A stretch of 58,821 bases of DNA from Brevibacillus gelatini (lineage in GTDB: Bacteria; Bacillota; Bacilli; Brevibacillales; Brevibacillaceae): NCBI RefSeq assembly GCF_003710935.1, contig NZ_RHHS01000024.1:1-58821 (forward strand), read 5' to 3'. The notes below the pieces were generated by a model. That model searched no databases and was not told where the DNA came from. It worked only from the letters and a program-made list of their open reading frames with translations. This document shows positions 8,765 through 16,903 of this stretch, one piece after another; within the stretch, counting starts at the first letter, position 1; every line of letters starts with the position of its first letter. A program made the translations under genes and the position numbers.

Positions 8765-10774
8765 ATGATGCAAAAGTGGGCGGATTACCGGAGCATACTT
8801 CAAGAGAAAGGGCAGCAGGCCAAAGATCAGGTTAAAACGGTAAAACTGATCGGCAACATGATATGGAAATCGGGACCCTTTTTGATTCTTGCGCTGTTTT
8901 TGTTCATGTTTTTCGAGGGCATCCTGCCTGCCTTTCAACTGTATGCGTCCAAGCAAATCATCGACGGCTTGTCCGCAGTCGACGGGGGGGCTTCCGGTCA
9001 GCAAAGCCTCCACTGGGCCTGGATGTATGCGGGCAGCATGGTTGCCTTCGTCATTCTCTCCTCCCTGAAAAAGTGGGTAGTGAAAATACTGTCGGAGCGA
9101 TCCATGCTGTCGATCAACCTGCTGCTGTTACAGGCGTGGGAAAACGTTCCGGGCATGAAGTTTTTTGACCAGAAAAAGTATCGCAATCGCCTGGAGGCGC
9201 TTCGGGAAGCCACTGGCTGGCTGCCCGCGCAAATCATGACGATCAGCACCAGCTTTTTTACCGGTCTCATTTCCTTATTGAGCATCATCGGTCTGATCGC
9301 AAACCTGTCGCCGCTTTTGGCGATCCTCCTGGTGGCAAGCACCATTCCTTATGCGATCAAGCAGAATCGCTACGCGGAACTGGATTGGGAGTACGAGAAG
9401 GATGCCGCGGAAGAGCGGCGGAGGATGAACTATGCGCGGGATTTGCTTCTGGGGCGGCGGGCTGCCAAGGAGGTGCGGCTGTTTGGACTGGGCAACTTCT
9501 TCCGCGAGATGTATCTGGTGACGTTTGGCAAGCTGTACGCGCGGTTTGAACGTTTGCAAAACCGATTTGCCCGCGATTCGGCACTGACGGGCTTTTTTTC
9601 CGGAGCAGTAGCGGGGTTGGGGTATCTGTGGATTATTTACCAGATTGATGCCCAGGCGATTACGCCGGGTGACATTGCCCTCTATTTGCTTGCCGTCTTC
9701 CAGCTCTCCAAAGAGGCGAGGGAAGTTGCGAATGACGGGGCAGATACATGGGAACTGTGGCGAATGGCCGATGACTTCCGGCTGTTTATCGAAGCGGAGC
9801 CGGACATCAAGCAGGCGGCGCAGCCGCAAAAAAGCGTGGCTGGCTCTCCGATGGCGATTGAGTTTCGCGACGTTTATTTCCGCTATGAGTATGCAGACGA
9901 CGCCGATGATGAAGAGGAAGTGGAAGAGAGCGAGGCTGAGCCGGAAGAGTACGACGGCGACGACGATTCGGACTTGGCCGACATGACTTACTTTGAAGAG
10001 GCCGAGGAAGCGGACAGCGAACCGCCGGAAACGGAAGAGGCCGCGGGTAGAGAATATGTGCTGCAAGGCGTCTCTTTTTCGATTTCACCCGGAGAATGCG
10101 TGGCGATTGTCGGTGCAAACGGGTCGGGAAAAACGACGTTGGTGAAGCTGCTCTGCCGTTTTTACGAGCAGACAAGTGGCCAGATTTTGATTGATGGACA
10201 AGAAATCGGGAAGCTGGTCATTGAGGATGTGCGAAAGCGAATCGCGGCTGTTTTCCAGGATCTGGGGAGATATGGCGTAACGGTTGAGGAAAATATCGCC
10301 CTTGCCAGCTGGGAGATGGGCGAACAAGACAAGCTGCGAAAGACGGCTGCTTTGGCCGGCTTCGATGAGGTGGCAAGCGGGCTCCCGCACGCCTATGAAA
10401 CGATGCTTGGGCCAGAGTGGGGCGGAGTAGACTTGTCAGGTGGCCAGTGGCAGAAGCTGGCGATTGCCCGCGCCCTTTATCGGGATGCCGATTTCATCAT
10501 TATGGATGAACCGACTGCGTCCCTTGATATACGTGCGGAATACGAGCTGTACAACAGCTTCCGCGAGCTGATGAAAGGCAAGACCGTGCTGCTGATCTCG
10601 CATCGGTTCAGTACCGTGAAGATGGCCAACCGGATTCTCGTTCTGAAAAACGGCCGGATTGTCGAGGAAGGAACACATTCTCAGTTGATGGAATTAGGTG
10701 GGGAATATGCAAACATGTACCGATTGCAAGCCGAATCTTTTGAGGAAGATGAAGGAAAAGTGGCAAACGGTTAG
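8765..10774 (+). CDS. ABC exporter subunit with acidic insert in the ATPase domain
   Basis: 669 residues: a six-helix ABC exporter membrane domain (~25-340), then a nucleotide-binding domain with Walker A GANGSGKTT, FQD Q-loop, signature LSGGQWQK, Walker B FIIMDEPTAS and SHRFS switch His. Between the first beta strand (VYFRYEY) and the second (YVLQGVSF), residues ~377-427 form an insert with about 28 Asp/Glu among 51 residues and no Lys or Arg. Normal family members have only a few residues here. The ribosome site AAAAGGGGAA precedes the ATG. It presumably pairs with the next gene as a heterodimer exporting the lasso peptide and giving self-protection (inference from context). Confidence 0.9.
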   Translation: MMQKWADYRSILQEKGQQAKDQVKTVKLIGNMIWKSGPFLILALFLFMFFEGILPAFQLYASKQIIDGLSAVDGGASGQQSLHWAWMYAGSMVAFVILSSLKKWVVKILSERSMLSINLLLLQAWENVPGMKFFDQKKYRNRLEALREATGWLPAQIMTISTSFFTGLISLLSIIGLIANLSPLLAILLVASTIPYAIKQNRYAELDWEYEKDAAEERRRMNYARDLLLGRRAAKEVRLFGLGNFFREMYLVTFGKLYARFERLQNRFARDSALTGFFSGAVAGLGYLWIIYQIDAQAITPGDIALYLLAVFQLSKEAREVANDGADTWELWRMADDFRLFIEAEPDIKQAAQPQKSVAGSPMAIEFRDVYFRYEYADDADDEEEVEESEAEPEEYDGDDDSDLADMTYFEEAEEADSEPPETEEAAGREYVLQGVSFSISPGECVAIVGANGSGKTTLVKLLCRFYEQTSGQILIDGQEIGKLVIEDVRKRIAAVFQDLGRYGVTVEENIALASWEMGEQDKLRKTAALAGFDEVASGLPHAYETMLGPEWGGVDLSGGQWQKLAIARALYRDADFIIMDEPTASLDIRAEYELYNSFRELMKGKTVLLISHRFSTVKMANRILVLKNGRIVEEGTHSQLMELGGEYANMYRLQAESFEEDEGKVANG

Positions 10775-12533
10775 ATACGCCTGGTGGGGGCTGCGGCTGA
10801 TCTATGCGGCCAGTCCCGCGAGAACGACCTTTGTCTTTTTCATAAAGATGATCGATTCCATCCTGGGCCCTGTGCTTGTGTGGATCAGTGCCAAGGTGAT
10901 AGAGGGGCTGCTGCAAGACCATCAGGTGTTTTTGTCGTTTGGGCCGGTCTTTTGGATGGCCATTCTGTTTGTTTTGCTGACGATTCTCGTCGATGTCCTG
11001 AACCCGTATGTGGAAATGAACAAGAAGCTGTTGACGGCGCAAATTCAGAAGCATATCGATGAACAGCTCATGGACAAGGCGAACAGCTTTGAAGACATTG
11101 CGCCGTTTGACGAGACGGGTTTTCATACAAAGGTGAAGGTAGTCAGGTACAACGAGTATTTTATTACGCTATGGCTGGAAATGACGGCAAGCACGTTTGG
11201 CGGAATCGTTCAAATTGTCGCCAGCTCGATTTTGCTCTGGAACGTCATTGCGTATGTACCGCTCCTTTTTTTGCTGCTGGCGTTGCCGCGGCTTTTTGTG
11301 GAGGCCAAGCTGAATAACGCTACGTTCGAAGGAAGGGAAGAGGTTCAGGAGCTGCGGCGGCGAGCCGAGTATTTTATGGGCCTGCCTTTGCAGCACGAGC
11401 TGGCGAACGAAATCAAGCTGTACCGTCTCACACCGTACTTTACCGCCAAGTACAAGGAGATGGCGCGGCAATTGATTCACCAACTGTCGCGCGACCAGAA
11501 AAAGTGGATTTCGCACAATCTTGGGTGGGGCGTGCTGGAAGCTGTTGCGAACGGCGTCGTCCTGATCCTGATCGTGCAAAAGGCGATGGCTGGCGTCCTT
11601 CCGGTGGGAGAGCTGCTGGTCTTTATCGGAGCGCTGTTTCAGTTGCGGGAGGGCGTTACGGAGCTGTTCGGCGTGTTTGCCATCGGAGCGCGGGAAATGG
11701 TCAATGTGAGCAGGATCGCGCAATTTCTCGGGGCGAACGGGTCGGCTCCGTCAGGTACTGCGCCGTTTCCAAGCGGGTATCAGACAGGATATGTGCTGGA
11801 AAATGTAAAATTTTCCTACCAGGATGGGCGGGATGTGCTGCAAATCGACCATCTCGTCCTGCCGGAAGGGAAGGTTACGGTGCTGGTTGGGGAAAACGGC
11901 AGCGGAAAAAGCACGCTGGTCAAGCTGCTGCTTCGTTTCTATGAGCCTGCCAGCGGAACGATCCGGTTTAATGGCAGGGCGCTTGGCGACTATGACATCA
12001 GCGCGTTTCGCGCTCATTCCACGGCGGTGTTCCAGGATTTTGTCCGCTATGAGATGAGCATGAAATCGAATATCGGGGTAGGGAACCTCCCGGCACTTCA
12101 CGAGCAGAGCGAGATCGAGAAGGCGGCAGCATTGGGCGGGGCTGATGAAGTGGCTTCCCGGTTGCGCGACCGATACGAAACGGAGATCGGCCGGCTGTTT
12201 GGCGGAGTCAATCTGTCGGGCGGCGAGTGGCAGCGCATTGCCATGGCCAGAGCCTGCATGCGCAACAGCTCGGCAGAAATTTTGATTTTTGACGAGCCTA
12301 CTTCTGCCCTTGATCCCTATATCGAGCACGAGATATTCAGCCGCTTGAAGGCGATGGCGAAAAACAAGACCGTAATTGTCGTCTCCCATCGGTTGAGCAC
12401 AGCAAAATTGGCCGACCAGGTCGTGCTGCTGCACAAGGGCAGGGTGAAGGAGGTCGGAGATCATCACACATTACTGAAGCAGGGAGGTATTTATGCGGAA
12501 CTATACCAGATGCAGGCTTCGAAGTATGTGTAA
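10707..12533 (+). CDS. ABC exporter subunit, second half of the pair
   Basis: About 608 residues: six-helix exporter membrane domain, then a nucleotide-binding domain with Walker A GENGSGKST, FQD, signature LSGGEWQR, Walker B ILIFDEPTSALD and SHRLS. It overlaps the preceding exporter gene, so the two are translationally coupled and probably form a heterodimer. The start at 10707 is favoured by AGGTGG with a five-base spacer; ATG 10749 with GAGGA only two bases away and GTG 10698 are alternatives. It lacks the acidic insert of its partner. Role inferred: export of the mature lasso peptide. Confidence 0.88.
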   Translation: MQTCTDCKPNLLRKMKEKWQTVRYAWWGLRLIYAASPARTTFVFFIKMIDSILGPVLVWISAKVIEGLLQDHQVFLSFGPVFWMAILFVLLTILVDVLNPYVEMNKKLLTAQIQKHIDEQLMDKANSFEDIAPFDETGFHTKVKVVRYNEYFITLWLEMTASTFGGIVQIVASSILLWNVIAYVPLLFLLLALPRLFVEAKLNNATFEGREEVQELRRRAEYFMGLPLQHELANEIKLYRLTPYFTAKYKEMARQLIHQLSRDQKKWISHNLGWGVLEAVANGVVLILIVQKAMAGVLPVGELLVFIGALFQLREGVTELFGVFAIGAREMVNVSRIAQFLGANGSAPSGTAPFPSGYQTGYVLENVKFSYQDGRDVLQIDHLVLPEGKVTVLVGENGSGKSTLVKLLLRFYEPASGTIRFNGRALGDYDISAFRAHSTAVFQDFVRYEMSMKSNIGVGNLPALHEQSEIEKAAALGGADEVASRLRDRYETEIGRLFGGVNLSGGEWQRIAMARACMRNSSAEILIFDEPTSALDPYIEHEIFSRLKAMAKNKTVIVVSHRLSTAKLADQVVLLHKGRVKEVGDHHTLLKQGGIYAELYQMQASKYV

Positions 12534-13743
12534 AGCGTTGATGATGACCGTTTTGGCGGCACTTTTGCTGGTGGGATGCGCTGCCCCGGAGCGCCCGGAC
12601 AAGGCTGCCTATACGATCCTGATTTACATGCCGGGCTCCGATCTGGAAAGCGATTTTCACCTGGCTTCTGACGATCTCAAGGAAATGATGCAGGTAGGCT
12701 CTTCCTCCGATGTGCGCATTGTGCTGGAGACAGGGGGAGCCAGGAAATGGTGGCTGGACACGATTGCGGCGGATCGCAACCAACGCTGGCTCGTGCAGAA
12801 AAACAGACTGGAACTGATTCAGGACGTAGGCCGCCGCAATATGGACAGCAAGGATACGCTGCAAGATTTTATCCAGTGGGGAGTGGAAGCCTTTCCTGCG
12901 AAAAACTACGTCCTGGTCTTTTGGGGACATGGACTCGGGGCAGTCGATGGGTACGGCGGTGATGAGGCATACGGCAATAAAAAAATGAAGCTGCCTGTCA
13001 TACAATCCGCTTTGCATGACGCTTATCAAAAAACCGGCGTGAAGTTTGATCTCATCGGTTTTGATGCCTGCAAAATGGCCGGACTGGAAATCGCCTATGC
13101 CCTCAGACAGTACGGGGAGTACATGGTGGCGGCGGTCGATTATACCAACAAAAACGGATGGGATTACCAGACGGTCTTCCAAACCTTGCACCAGCGTCCC
13201 GACATCAGTCCTGTCGATTTGGCAAATGCAATCGCCTTGAGCTACCACAACCATTCGCTGGAAAACGAGGAGGAAGAAGATTTGCAGCAATCGGTAATCC
13301 GCCTCTCCAAAGTGGAGGAAGTGGTAAAAGAGGTGGACCTGTTCAGCAAACAGCTGGTGGAGCTCCTGCCGCAGCCGCAGACGTTTTCCAAGCTCGCCGA
13401 TGCGCGGAACCGGGCCGAAAACTATGCGGACGAGGCAGACATGGTCGATCTTGCCGATTTCACTGCGTATATGGGACAAGCCATCGGCAACGAGGAAGGC
13501 GCGAAGAAAATTGCCCGCGCCGTCGAGCAGGCCGTGGTGAGCAACATCAAAACGCCTGAGCACCCCATAGGCAAGGGGATTTCCATTTATTTTCCCGCCG
13601 AGGACAAAACCCGGTTTCAGGAGAAAGCAGACCTTTATCAGCAAATTGACTTTTCTTCCAATTACAAACAGCTCATCTCGCTGTATACCCGGGAATTGAT
13701 TCAGCATGCAGCCACGGAAGGCAGCGTCACAACAAACGAATGA
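12493..13743 (+). CDS. Clostripain-family (C11) peptidase, lipoprotein
   Basis: 416 residues. The N-terminus is a lipoprotein signal with the modified Cys29 in LLLVGCAAP, so it should be tethered outside the membrane. The C11 catalytic dyad is visible: His146 in FWGHGLG and Cys193 in GFDACKMAGLE. Family members cleave after Arg, and some after Lys. The start has an excellent ribosome site (AGGGAGGT) and overlaps the exporter gene by 41 bases, so it belongs to the lasso operon. A C11 protease is not a standard lasso component. Inferred roles: trimming the Arg/Lys-rich tail, or self-immunity by degrading the peptide outside the cell. Confidence 0.88.
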   Translation: MRNYTRCRLRSMCKALMMTVLAALLLVGCAAPERPDKAAYTILIYMPGSDLESDFHLASDDLKEMMQVGSSSDVRIVLETGGARKWWLDTIAADRNQRWLVQKNRLELIQDVGRRNMDSKDTLQDFIQWGVEAFPAKNYVLVFWGHGLGAVDGYGGDEAYGNKKMKLPVIQSALHDAYQKTGVKFDLIGFDACKMAGLEIAYALRQYGEYMVAAVDYTNKNGWDYQTVFQTLHQRPDISPVDLANAIALSYHNHSLENEEEEDLQQSVIRLSKVEEVVKEVDLFSKQLVELLPQPQTFSKLADARNRAENYADEADMVDLADFTAYMGQAIGNEEGAKKIARAVEQAVVSNIKTPEHPIGKGISIYFPAEDKTRFQEKADLYQQIDFSSNYKQLISLYTRELIQHAATEGSVTTNE

Positions 13744-13757
13744 CAAGGAGGATTTCG

Positions 13758-14204
13758 ATGAAGATGATGGATCGGATGGAACGTTTGCAGGAGGAGCACC
13801 TTGCCATCCTGAAGACGTGGTTTCAGGATGCGGAAGTGCAGAAGCGAATGGAAGGGATGGAGCCGCTTGAGGAATGGTACGGGTTTGTGAAGGAGAACGA
13901 CTCGTATTTCGTCTGGATTGCCTTTATGGGAGAACAGCCTGTCGGAGTAGCGATGGTCGAGATCGAGGAAGGAATGGAGGGAAGCATCGGCTTGATCGTC
14001 AACCCTTCCCTGCGCCATCGCGGATACGGAAAGACGTTGCTGCGGGAAGTGCTGGAGCATGAGGAACTGTCCGGTGTCAAAAGATGGATCGCGGGGATTG
14101 AAGAGGACAATGTCGCGTGCCTGCGGTGCTTCGAGGCGGTCGGGTTTGAAAAGGAAGCGCCAGAGCCGGATGAAGACGGATTTTTCCTGTTGGTTCGGCA
14201 GTGA
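13758..14204 (+). CDS. GNAT-family N-acetyltransferase
   Basis: 148 residues with the acetyl-CoA binding motif A clearly visible (GSIGLIVNPSLRHRGYGKTLL, the RHRGYG loop) and the C-terminal motif NVACLRCFEAVGF. A strong ribosome site AAGGAGGA precedes the ATG at 13758. It starts 14 bases after the clostripain gene and is the last gene before a terminator, so it appears to be in the lasso operon. Lysine acetylation of a lasso peptide is known for albusnodin, where the acetyltransferase is required. Modification of the Lys-rich core or self-resistance is therefore plausible, but an unrelated substrate cannot be excluded. Confidence 0.85.
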   Translation: MKMMDRMERLQEEHLAILKTWFQDAEVQKRMEGMEPLEEWYGFVKENDSYFVWIAFMGEQPVGVAMVEIEEGMEGSIGLIVNPSLRHRGYGKTLLREVLEHEELSGVKRWIAGIEEDNVACLRCFEAVGFEKEAPEPDEDGFFLLVRQ

Positions 14205-14264
14205 ATGGGTGGTTGGAAACAGCCTATAATCGGCGCTTTCTCACCCGCACGATAAAATAGATTG

Positions 14265-14306
14265 AAAAGCTGGTCAGCCGAAGAGAGCGGAAGGGCCAGC
14301 TTTTTT
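14265..14306 (+). terminator. Rho-independent terminator of the lasso operon
   Basis: Stem AAAAGCTGG / CCAGCTTTTTT with a T-run, 60 bases after the acetyltransferase stop. It marks the likely end of the operon that starts upstream of 5828. Confidence 0.8.
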
Positions 14307-14412
14307 GTTTTCTTCACAAGTTGCACAGACAGACCAGATACGGGACTCCCCTCCTTTTGGCTAGGCCGCCATACGCCAGGTCTGCGGCTTTTGCGAAGGC
14401 AGCAAAGACGAC

Positions 14413-14455
14413 AGGCACTTTTTGGTGCCTATGCTACTAAAAAGTACGTACTTCC
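14413..14455. promoter_or_regulatory. Operator region shared with the HxlR gene
   Basis: Contains AAGTACGTACTT and, upstream, GGCACTTTTTGGTGCC. The whole ~43-bp block aligns with 19417-19459, next to the HxlR-type gene. Likely the HxlR protein binding region controlling the MFS gene at 14573. Confidence 0.65.
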
Positions 14456-14572
14456 GCTGCAAGCTCACATGCTCGATAATGGCAATCAGCAATACCACAT
14501 TCGCCAATCATGATGCGGAAGGGCCCTACCGTATGGCTGGCAAGTAAAACTGAAGGAGGATATTTTTTACGC

Positions 14573-15784
14573 ATGAGTACAGCTATAGATAGAGTGCAGC
14601 AGCAAGAAAAAGGCGCGAAAAACTCCACGCTTGCTTTGCTTGCGCTCGCAATCAGTGCATTTGGCATTGGCACGACGGAATTTGTCATTGTCGGTCTGTT
14701 ATCTACTGTCGCGCAAGATTTGCATGTGACCATTACGCTCGCCGGGCTGTTGATTTCCGGCTATGCGCTGGGGGTGGCTGTGGGAGCGCCGATCATTACG
14801 GCACTGACGAGCAGAATCCCGCGCAAGACATTGCTTCTTTTGCTGATGATTGTGTTCATTGTCGGAAACAGTGTGGCGGCAATGTCCGGCAACTTTGCGC
14901 TGTTGCTGGTGGCCCGCTTTATCACCGCGTTTTCGCACGGGGTTTTCTTTTCCATCGGCTCGACGATTGCGGCTGATCTGGTGCCGGAAAACAAGCGGGC
15001 GAGCGCGATTGCCACGATGTTTACCGGATTGACGGTCGCAACTGTGACCGGAGTGCCTTTGGGAACGTTTATCGGGCAAATGTTCGGGTGGAGAGCGACT
15101 TTTTGGGGCGTAGCCATCCTTGGCCTGATTGCTCTCGTGGCGACGGCTGTGCTCGTTCCGGGCACTTTGAAAAAGGGCAAACCTGCCTCGTTGAAGGACC
15201 AAGTGAAAATTATCACAAACGGCCGACTGCTGCTGGCCTTTGCCATTACAGCGCTTGGTTACGGCGGCACGTTTGTCGCCTTCACGTTTCTCGGCCCGAT
15301 TCTGGAACAGATCACGGGCTATCCTGCAGGCATCGTCAGTCTGATCCTGCTCGTGTACGGCCTGGCAATCGCCATCGGGAACACGATCGGGGGGAGAGCT
15401 GCCGACAAAAATCCGCTCCGGGCGCTCTTTTGGATGTTTGTGATTCAGGCTGTTATTCTCGTCATTCTCACGTTTACGGCTCCATTCAAAGTCGCGGGCA
15501 CGATAACGATCATTCTGATGGGGCTGCTGGCCTTCATGAACGTGCCGGGACTGCAAGTCTATGTCGTACAGCTTGCCGAAAAATACGTTCCGGGTGCCGT
15601 CGATGTAGCGTCTGCGATCAATATTGCCGCGTTTAATCTCGGCATTGCCATCGGTGCTTTCGTCGGCGGAATCGTCGTGGATACAATGGGCTTGATTCAT
15701 ACACCGTGGATCGGGGGAGTGATGGTGGTTGGCGCTGCGCTGCTCACCGCAGCGAGCGGGAAGCTGGAGCGAGCGCGCCGCTGA
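14573..15784 (+). CDS. AraJ-like MFS efflux transporter
   Basis: 403 residues with 12 membrane segments and the DHA1/AraJ signature near the start (FGIGTTEFVIVGLLSTVAQDL), the motif A region LTSRIPRKTLLLL and motif C-like GVPLGTFIGQMFGWRATFW. Family members are proton-driven drug, sugar or metabolite exporters. The ribosome site GAAGGAGGA lies 12 bases before the ATG at 14573, a slightly long spacing; an in-frame ATG at 14510 lacks a ribosome site. The upstream operator-like block (14413-14455) links it to the HxlR regulator 4.5 kb away. Substrate unknown; an electrophile-stress or antibiotic role is inferred. Confidence 0.85.
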   Translation: MSTAIDRVQQQEKGAKNSTLALLALAISAFGIGTTEFVIVGLLSTVAQDLHVTITLAGLLISGYALGVAVGAPIITALTSRIPRKTLLLLLMIVFIVGNSVAAMSGNFALLLVARFITAFSHGVFFSIGSTIAADLVPENKRASAIATMFTGLTVATVTGVPLGTFIGQMFGWRATFWGVAILGLIALVATAVLVPGTLKKGKPASLKDQVKIITNGRLLLAFAITALGYGGTFVAFTFLGPILEQITGYPAGIVSLILLVYGLAIAIGNTIGGRAADKNPLRALFWMFVIQAVILVILTFTAPFKVAGTITIILMGLLAFMNVPGLQVYVVQLAEKYVPGAVDVASAINIAAFNLGIAIGAFVGGIVVDTMGLIHTPWIGGVMVVGAALLTAASGKLERARR

Positions 15785-15886
15785 GCGATTCGCCGTCTGT
15801 GCGCGTAATCTGTGCAGCAAGTTTCAGCTCACGGAAAAGTGGCAGAAAGGCTTGGAAGCCCGTCACCCAATAGTAGATTCCATCAG

Positions 15887-15925
15887 AAAAAGGCTGTGAT
15901 CCATTCCAAGGATGACAGCCTTTTT
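15887..15925. terminator. Bidirectional terminator
   Basis: Stem AAAAAGGCTGT / ACAGCCTTTTT between the convergent MFS and LysR genes, with A- and T-runs on both sides. Confidence 0.85.
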
Positions 15926-15952
15926 CTTGCTTGCTTCGGCCAACGGGTGTAA

Positions 15953-16825
15953 TCAAACCGTCCTTTTCAGCGTTTCGATCAACGCTTTCAGGTGGGGTAG
16001 GCTCCGGTTTTTCATCTGGTAGGCCAAATACAAGTCGTTCGTAACGGTGCAGGACGGGTACAAGACTTTTACCTTTCCGCTCGACAAGTGGTGATTCAGC
16101 ATGAACGTGGGCAACAGGCTGATGCCTGCGCCGTGCTCAATGGCGGCCAAAACGCTGTGCAGATCGGGGACGACATGCGTCGGCTGCGTCTGCGGACGTT
16201 TTTGAAAATGCTCCCGCCAAAAGCGGCGGATGATCGGCAAGTCGAGGTCGTAGCTGATCCACGGCTGGGAGCACAGCCACGCTTCAAAAGCGTCACGCTC
16301 CGCAAAGGCAGGCTCGCTGTAATCGGGTGACGCGACCAGCACAAATTCCTCCTGCATGTAGGGGATGTACTCCACGCCAGGCACAGAAAGCTTTTGCGGC
16401 ATGACGATGATGTCTGCCTTTTCCTCCAGCAGCAAGTCGAGCAGTCTGGATGCGACTCCCAAATAGGCGACGACGCGAAGCTGGTAGCTGCCGATGTGCG
16501 GGGCCAGCTTTTCCCGAAAAAACTCGTGGTTCGCCCCGATCCGGATGATCGGCAGGGAGGAGGCGGTGCTCGTTTTTAACGTTTGCGTGGTTTCTTCCAG
16601 CGCTTCAATGAGCGGGACCACTTGGGTGTAGAGGGTTTTGCCCCGCTCTGTAGGAATCATTTTGCGCGGTGCCCGCGTGAACAAAGGCTCGCCCACCTCG
16701 GCCTCCAGCGACGCCAGATGTTGGCTCATGGCAGGCTGGGTCATCATCCGTGTCCGGGCAGCTTCGGACACGGAGCCGTGCTTGTAGATGCTGACAAAGC
16801 TGCGATACCATTCAAAATCTACCAT
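15953..16825 (-). CDS. LysR-family transcriptional regulator
   Basis: 290 residues. The N-terminal winged helix-turn-helix reads FVSIYKHGSVSEAARTRMMTQPAMSQHLASLEAEVGEPLFTRAPRKM, the classic LysR pattern, followed by a two-lobed effector domain. Start at 16825 is chosen because the protein then begins MVDFEWYRSF like typical members and GGAGGG lies about 12 bases upstream; the frame extends 12 codons further. It lies 78 bases downstream of, and on the same strand as, the second AraJ-like pump and the DJ-1 gene, which it may control. Effector unknown. Confidence 0.85.
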   Translation of the reverse strand: MVDFEWYRSFVSIYKHGSVSEAARTRMMTQPAMSQHLASLEAEVGEPLFTRAPRKMIPTERGKTLYTQVVPLIEALEETTQTLKTSTASSLPIIRIGANHEFFREKLAPHIGSYQLRVVAYLGVASRLLDLLLEEKADIIVMPQKLSVPGVEYIPYMQEEFVLVASPDYSEPAFAERDAFEAWLCSQPWISYDLDLPIIRRFWREHFQKRPQTQPTHVVPDLHSVLAAIEHGAGISLLPTFMLNHHLSSGKVKVLYPSCTVTNDLYLAYQMKNRSLPHLKALIETLKRTV

Positions 16826-16903
16826 GATGTTTGGTAGCCCTCCTTTCCTTTCGTGCGGCATGTTCGTGTTAAACGGCTGCGTCCGTTCGAGGCGTTTGTC
16901 CCG

